A stretch of DNA of 11,564 bases, from contig MCFG01000745.1 of the NCBI GenBank assembly GCA_002104895.1, positions 1 to 11,564 of the forward strand, in the 5' to 3' direction. The position numbers were made by a program, and so were the translations under genes. The stretch's first letter is position 1; each line of letters begins with the position of its first letter. Below, piece after piece: positions 8,831 to 11,564 of this stretch. The DNA is from Anaeromyces robustus. Its lineage: Eukaryota > Neocallimastigomycota > Neocallimastigomycetes > Neocallimastigales > Neocallimastigaceae. Below the pieces are notes generated by a model. The model saw only the letters and a list, made by a program, of their open reading frames with translations, ran no database searches and was not told where the DNA came from.

Positions 8831-8865
8831 TTTTATTTTATTTTATTTTATTTTATTTTATTTTA
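8831..8865. repeat. (TTTTA)7 microsatellite
   Basis: There are seven exact pentamers, preceded by TTTTTA units. It is simple-sequence DNA prone to copy-number change. Confidence 0.9.
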
Positions 8866-9123
8866 TTTTTTTTACTTATTTATTTATTATATATTATTAT
8901 TAATTATTATAATTTTATTTTTTATTTTTTTATAAACTATTTTTATTTTTTTTTATTTATTTTTCATTTATTTTATTTTACTTTTTTTTTTTTTTTGCAT
9001 TTTTTATTGTTTGTTTTTATTTTTTTTAATAATTAGTTTTTTAAAAAAAAATATAAAACAAACTTATTATTTTTAATATTTTTATTAAAATATTAAATAA
9101 TTATATATATTACATTGATATAA

Positions 9124-9156
9124 TACTACTATTATACTACTATTATACTACTATTA
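9124..9156. repeat. 11-bp minisatellite, three exact copies of TACTACTATTA
   Basis: The copies occupy 9124-9134, 9135-9145 and 9146-9156, followed by a degenerate TATTACTACC. The unit is not a multiple of three and lies in noncoding DNA. Confidence 0.9.
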
Positions 9157-9835
9157 TATTACTACCTTTTTTTTTTTCAATTTTTAGAGAATTTTATAAA
9201 CATTTATTATTATTAAATATTATTAATAAATAATAAAAAAAATAACAATTTCTTTCTTTTTTTTTTTTTTTTTTATCTTTTTTTTTTTTAATTTTTACTA
9301 AGAAAAATATAATAAAAAAAAAAATAAAAGAATAGAATATAAATAAAAAAGTAATACCAAATAAAAAAATTTTTATATACTTTATAATTTCTTATTCTAT
9401 TCCTTCATAAACTCAAATTTATTTATTTTTTAATAATTTTTTTTTTTTCTTCTTATAAATAAATAATCATTAAAAAATAAATGATATTAGAGTAATAGTC
9501 AAAAATTATAATATTTTGTTTTTAATTTATAATAATATATAATATATTATATATAATATAAATTTTAACATAAATATATATACAAATAAATATTTATATA
9601 TAATATTATTAATTTTTTTATTATGGATACTCTTTATCATTATCAAAATGATAAAATATTAATCTTTTTACCTTTTATAATTAATTATTCATTGATTAAT
9701 TATTAATTTTTTTTTTTTCTTTTTCTTTTTTTAAAAAAAAAAAAAAGATTTAATAATAATTAATAATATTATGAAACATAAAAGCAGAAAAAAAATATAT
9801 ATATATTATAATATATAATTTACAAGTACAATAAA

Positions 9836-9868
9836 ATAAATAAAGATTAATCAATAATCTTTATTTAT
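9836..9868 (-). other. 14-bp perfect stem-loop downstream of the membrane-protein gene
   Basis: ATAAATAAAGATTA (9836-9849) pairs exactly with TAATCTTTATTTAT (9855-9868) around a 5-nt loop. It lies about 200 bases past the stop codon on the gene strand, so it could be a 3' UTR or transcript-end structure. The AT composition makes chance possible. AATAAA-like strings occur nearby but are too frequent in this DNA to call a poly(A) signal. Confidence 0.5.
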
Positions 9869-10003
9869 ATGTCCTCAAAATAAATATCATATATACATAT
9901 ATATATATTTAATTTTTTTTTTTTTTAATTATTAATAAATAATTATAATTATTTTAATTATTTTTTTTTTCAATTCTTATTGTTTAATCGGCTTCTTTTT
10001 TTC

Positions 10004-10030
10004 ATTATTATTATTATTATTATTATTATT
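10004..10030. repeat. (ATT)9 microsatellite
   Basis: Nine exact ATT units lie just downstream of the membrane-protein gene stop on the minus strand, probably in its 3' UTR or flank. Confidence 0.9.
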
Positions 10031-10066
10031 AATTTTTATAATTCTTTTTTTTTTTTTTTTTTTTTT

Positions 10067-11306
10067 TTATGGTGTTGAAAAAATACTCCTATCATCATTT
10101 TTTCTGTTTTGAAGTGGAAAAGAAGCTACTGAATCTTCATTTGGTATAACTGATCCCACTGATGGTTGATAAATTGTTGTATTTTCATTGTTACTACTAC
10201 TTATAAACATTTCAGAAAGAATTGTTGAATTATTAATATAACTGAAATTTCTACTTTCTAATGGATTTAATCTTAAAGCTGGAAAAGTAACAAGATTTGG
10301 ATTAGGTCTTCTATCTTCCAGAATTTGTCTTCCTAAGTTTTTAATAGTTTTATTTTCACTACTTGTTTTTATTAATCTTACAGAAAGAACCATAACACAT
10401 CCAATGAGTAAAAAAACTACACCAAATAAAATATTACTAATAAATAGAATAAAAATATTAAAAATATTAATTAAATTATATTTTCTTTTTTTTTTTTTTT
10501 TTTATTTTTATTTTTATTTTTATTTTTATTTTTATTTTTATTTTTATTTTTATTTTTATTTTTATTTTTATTTTTATTTTTATTTTTATATTAATAGATT
10601 AATATATATATCTAAAGTAATATATATAAATTGTGATATTTAAAATTTAAAACTTACTTTTTAAAATTTTTACCATTGGCATCTTTTTCTATATATTATT
10701 TTATTGATAATAAAAAAAAAAAAAAAAAAAAAGAAATAAAAAATTCATATTAATTAATTATAATAATGTATTAAAAGATATTATTATTTACTTATTCTAA
10801 ATTTTATAATATTAATAATATTTTTAATTACCTTTAGGATTAACTTTTGAATCAGTTTTAACATTATCAAATTCATCTATCGATTCTGTTACTTTTTAGA
10901 GTTAATATATAAAAAAATAATAAATAAATAAATAAATATAAAGTCATAAAGTAATAAAATTAAATATTAATTATGTATTATAATATTTTAATAAGAAAAA
11001 TAAAATCTATATACATTATAATAAAAACTATATAAAGATATTATTATCTATATAATAAAGCATGAAAATTATGTATATAATTATTATCTTTATAATAAAG
11101 CATGAAAATTATGTATATATAATTATTATATATATAATTATATAGTATGGTTAATAACAAATAAATATTTACCTGTTTGATTATTATTAATTTTCACTGG
11201 TTCTTCTACAGTTTTATTGACTGGCATATCTTCCAATTTAAGTTTATTATCATTTAAATTTGATGGACTATTATCATTACTCTTGGTATTATTATCTTTA
11301 TTATTT

Positions 11307-11340
<34 letters not shown>

Positions 11341-11505
11341 TATTACTGTTATTACCATTATACCATTATTACTATTATTATTATTACCATTGTTACCGTT
11401 GTTATCCTTTTTAGAATTATTAGAATTATTAGAATTATTAGAATTATAATTTACAGCAGAAGTACTTGCTTTATCTTTTTTTGAATCCGTATTAGGATTA
11501 TTCAT
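10067..11505 (-). CDS. Single-pass membrane protein with Asn-rich N-terminal region; four predicted exons, frameshifted
   Basis: I predict exons 11505-11173, 10885-10832, 10688-10658 (31 nt) and 10436-10067. The phases chain correctly (1, 1, 2): ACAG|GTAAAT to ACAG|AATCG, AAAG|GTAATT to ATAG|AAAAAG, AAAA|GTAAGT to TTAG|TAAT. The product, about 262 residues once the frame break is allowed for, starts MNNPNTDSKKDK. It then has Asn/Ser/Gly repeats and an acidic linker ending KDANGKNFKN. A transmembrane helix follows (about 142-159, ILFGVVFLLIGCVMVLSV), with RLIK after it and a polar tail of about 100 residues ending STP. Basic residues after the helix suggest the tail is cytoplasmic, so an Nout/Cin protein. 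I do not recognise a family. One base is missing at 11357-11361, breaking the frame inside the Asn/Gly repeat. Upstream of the Met the frame is open to 11556 (WNYGNSQIQTEPFFKL), so the true start may lie beyond the window; no signal peptide is seen. Confidence 0.7.
10437..10657 (-). other. Intron 3 of the membrane-protein gene (221 nt, predicted)
   Basis: The donor GTAAGT is the strongest in the window, and the acceptor is TTTATTAG|TAAT. Splicing joins AA to T to make an Asn codon directly before the transmembrane helix. The (TTTTTA)n array at 10499-10588 fills much of the intron. Confidence 0.65.
10499..10588. repeat. (TTTTTA)15 hexanucleotide microsatellite
   Basis: The A residues recur every six bases from 10504 to 10588, giving about fifteen perfect units inside predicted intron 3 of the membrane-protein gene. 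The Phe-Tyr open frame on the + strand is an artefact of this repeat. Confidence 0.9.
10689..10831 (-). other. Intron 2 of the membrane-protein gene (143 nt, predicted)
   Basis: The donor is AAAG|GTAATT and the acceptor is ATATATAG|AAAAAG. On the gene strand it has a 21-base T run (+ strand A at 10712-10732) shortly before the acceptor, consistent with a polypyrimidine tract. Confidence 0.6.
10886..11172 (-). other. Intron 1 of the membrane-protein gene (287 nt, predicted)
   Basis: The donor is ACAG|GTAAAT. Two in-frame acceptors lie six bases apart: AAAAAG at 10892 (adds Val-Thr) and ACAG at 10886. Both keep phase 1, so alternative splicing by two residues is possible. I prefer the CAG. The intron contains the 40-bp tandem duplication at 11041-11120. 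Confidence 0.6.
11041..11120. repeat. 40-bp tandem duplication, two copies
   Basis: Bases 11041-11080 and 11081-11120 match at 38 of 40 positions, sharing the core AATAAAGCATGAAAATTATG. The copies are adjacent with no spacer, and the duplication lies inside predicted intron 1 of the membrane-protein gene. The high identity suggests a recent event. Confidence 0.9.
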
Positions 11506-11564
11506 TAATTTAAAAAAAGGTTCCGTTTGTATTTGTGAATTTCCATAATTCCAATTTTAAAAAA

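Larger units (their letters stand above)
8093..9835. other. AT-rich intergenic sequence, repeats only
   Basis: This contains homopolymers, a TTTTA array and an 11-bp minisatellite, listed separately. No coding frame, tRNA or rRNA is visible. It is the distal 3' flank of the membrane-protein gene and the distal 5' flank of the PH gene. Confidence 0.65.

Noticed and set aside
10404-10643. Phe-Tyr repeat protein on the + strand
   Set aside because: It is the translation of the (TTTTTA)n microsatellite inside an intron of the opposite-strand gene.
10658-10682. ATG CCA ATG start for a short N-terminal exon (MPMVKILK)
   Set aside because: In the phase set by the neighbouring exons, the same bases read KDANGKNFK and connect both ways. 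The Met frame would need a weaker acceptor inside the helix-coding exon.
11217-11484. Leu- and Tyr-rich + strand frames
   Set aside because: Antisense shadows of the Asn repeat in exon 1 of the membrane-protein gene.
1-11564. tRNA, rRNA or CRISPR array
   Set aside because: I saw no GTTCGA-type T-loop with matching acceptor stems, no rRNA-like G+C block and no regularly spaced repeats with unique spacers.

Overview
The window looks like nuclear DNA of a very AT-rich eukaryote. Most of it is nearly pure A+T, with homopolymer runs up to 41 bases and many ATTT/ATT/TTTTA microsatellites. The coding segments stand out by higher G+C, A/T-ending codons, Asn- and Lys-rich low complexity, and GT..AG introns (GTAAAT, GTAATT, GTAAGT donors; T-rich tracts before the acceptor). 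This fits an anaerobic gut fungus (Neocallimastigomycota). A dictyostelid or another AT-rich protist cannot be excluded from sequence alone. I saw no prokaryotic operon structure, tRNA, rRNA or CRISPR array.

Layout. Bases 1 to about 330 hold a decayed coding relic on the + strand, with stops and frame changes. Bases 483-2959 hold a minus-strand gene that I reconstruct as three exons joined by two phase-consistent introns. It encodes about 650 residues: a long disordered charged region, then the first half of a pleckstrin homology (PH) domain. The PH domain is cut at a good splice donor, and no continuation is visible before the window edge. Bases 2960-10066 are a gene desert of about 7 kb holding homopolymers, microsatellites, several perfect inverted repeats and one compositional island (about 7420-7720). 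That island carries a 12-bp GC palindrome and a TGTTA..TAACA-bounded block resembling a solo LTR. Bases 10067-11505, and probably past the right edge, hold a second minus-strand gene. I reconstruct it as four exons with matching phases: an Asn/Ser/Gly-rich N-terminal part, one transmembrane helix and a cytoplasmic tail of about 100 residues. Its first exon contains an apparent 1-base deletion.

Both genes are on the minus strand. Nothing in the sequence links them functionally: one looks like a lipid- or protein-binding scaffold, the other like a single-pass membrane protein of unknown role. I found no convincing new multi-gene system. The points most worth checking are the truncated PH gene beside the relic, the duplicated 22-residue motif in its disordered region, the GC-palindrome/LTR-like island, the nested repeats at 5709-5862, and the spliced membrane protein with its 31-nt micro-exon and frameshift.
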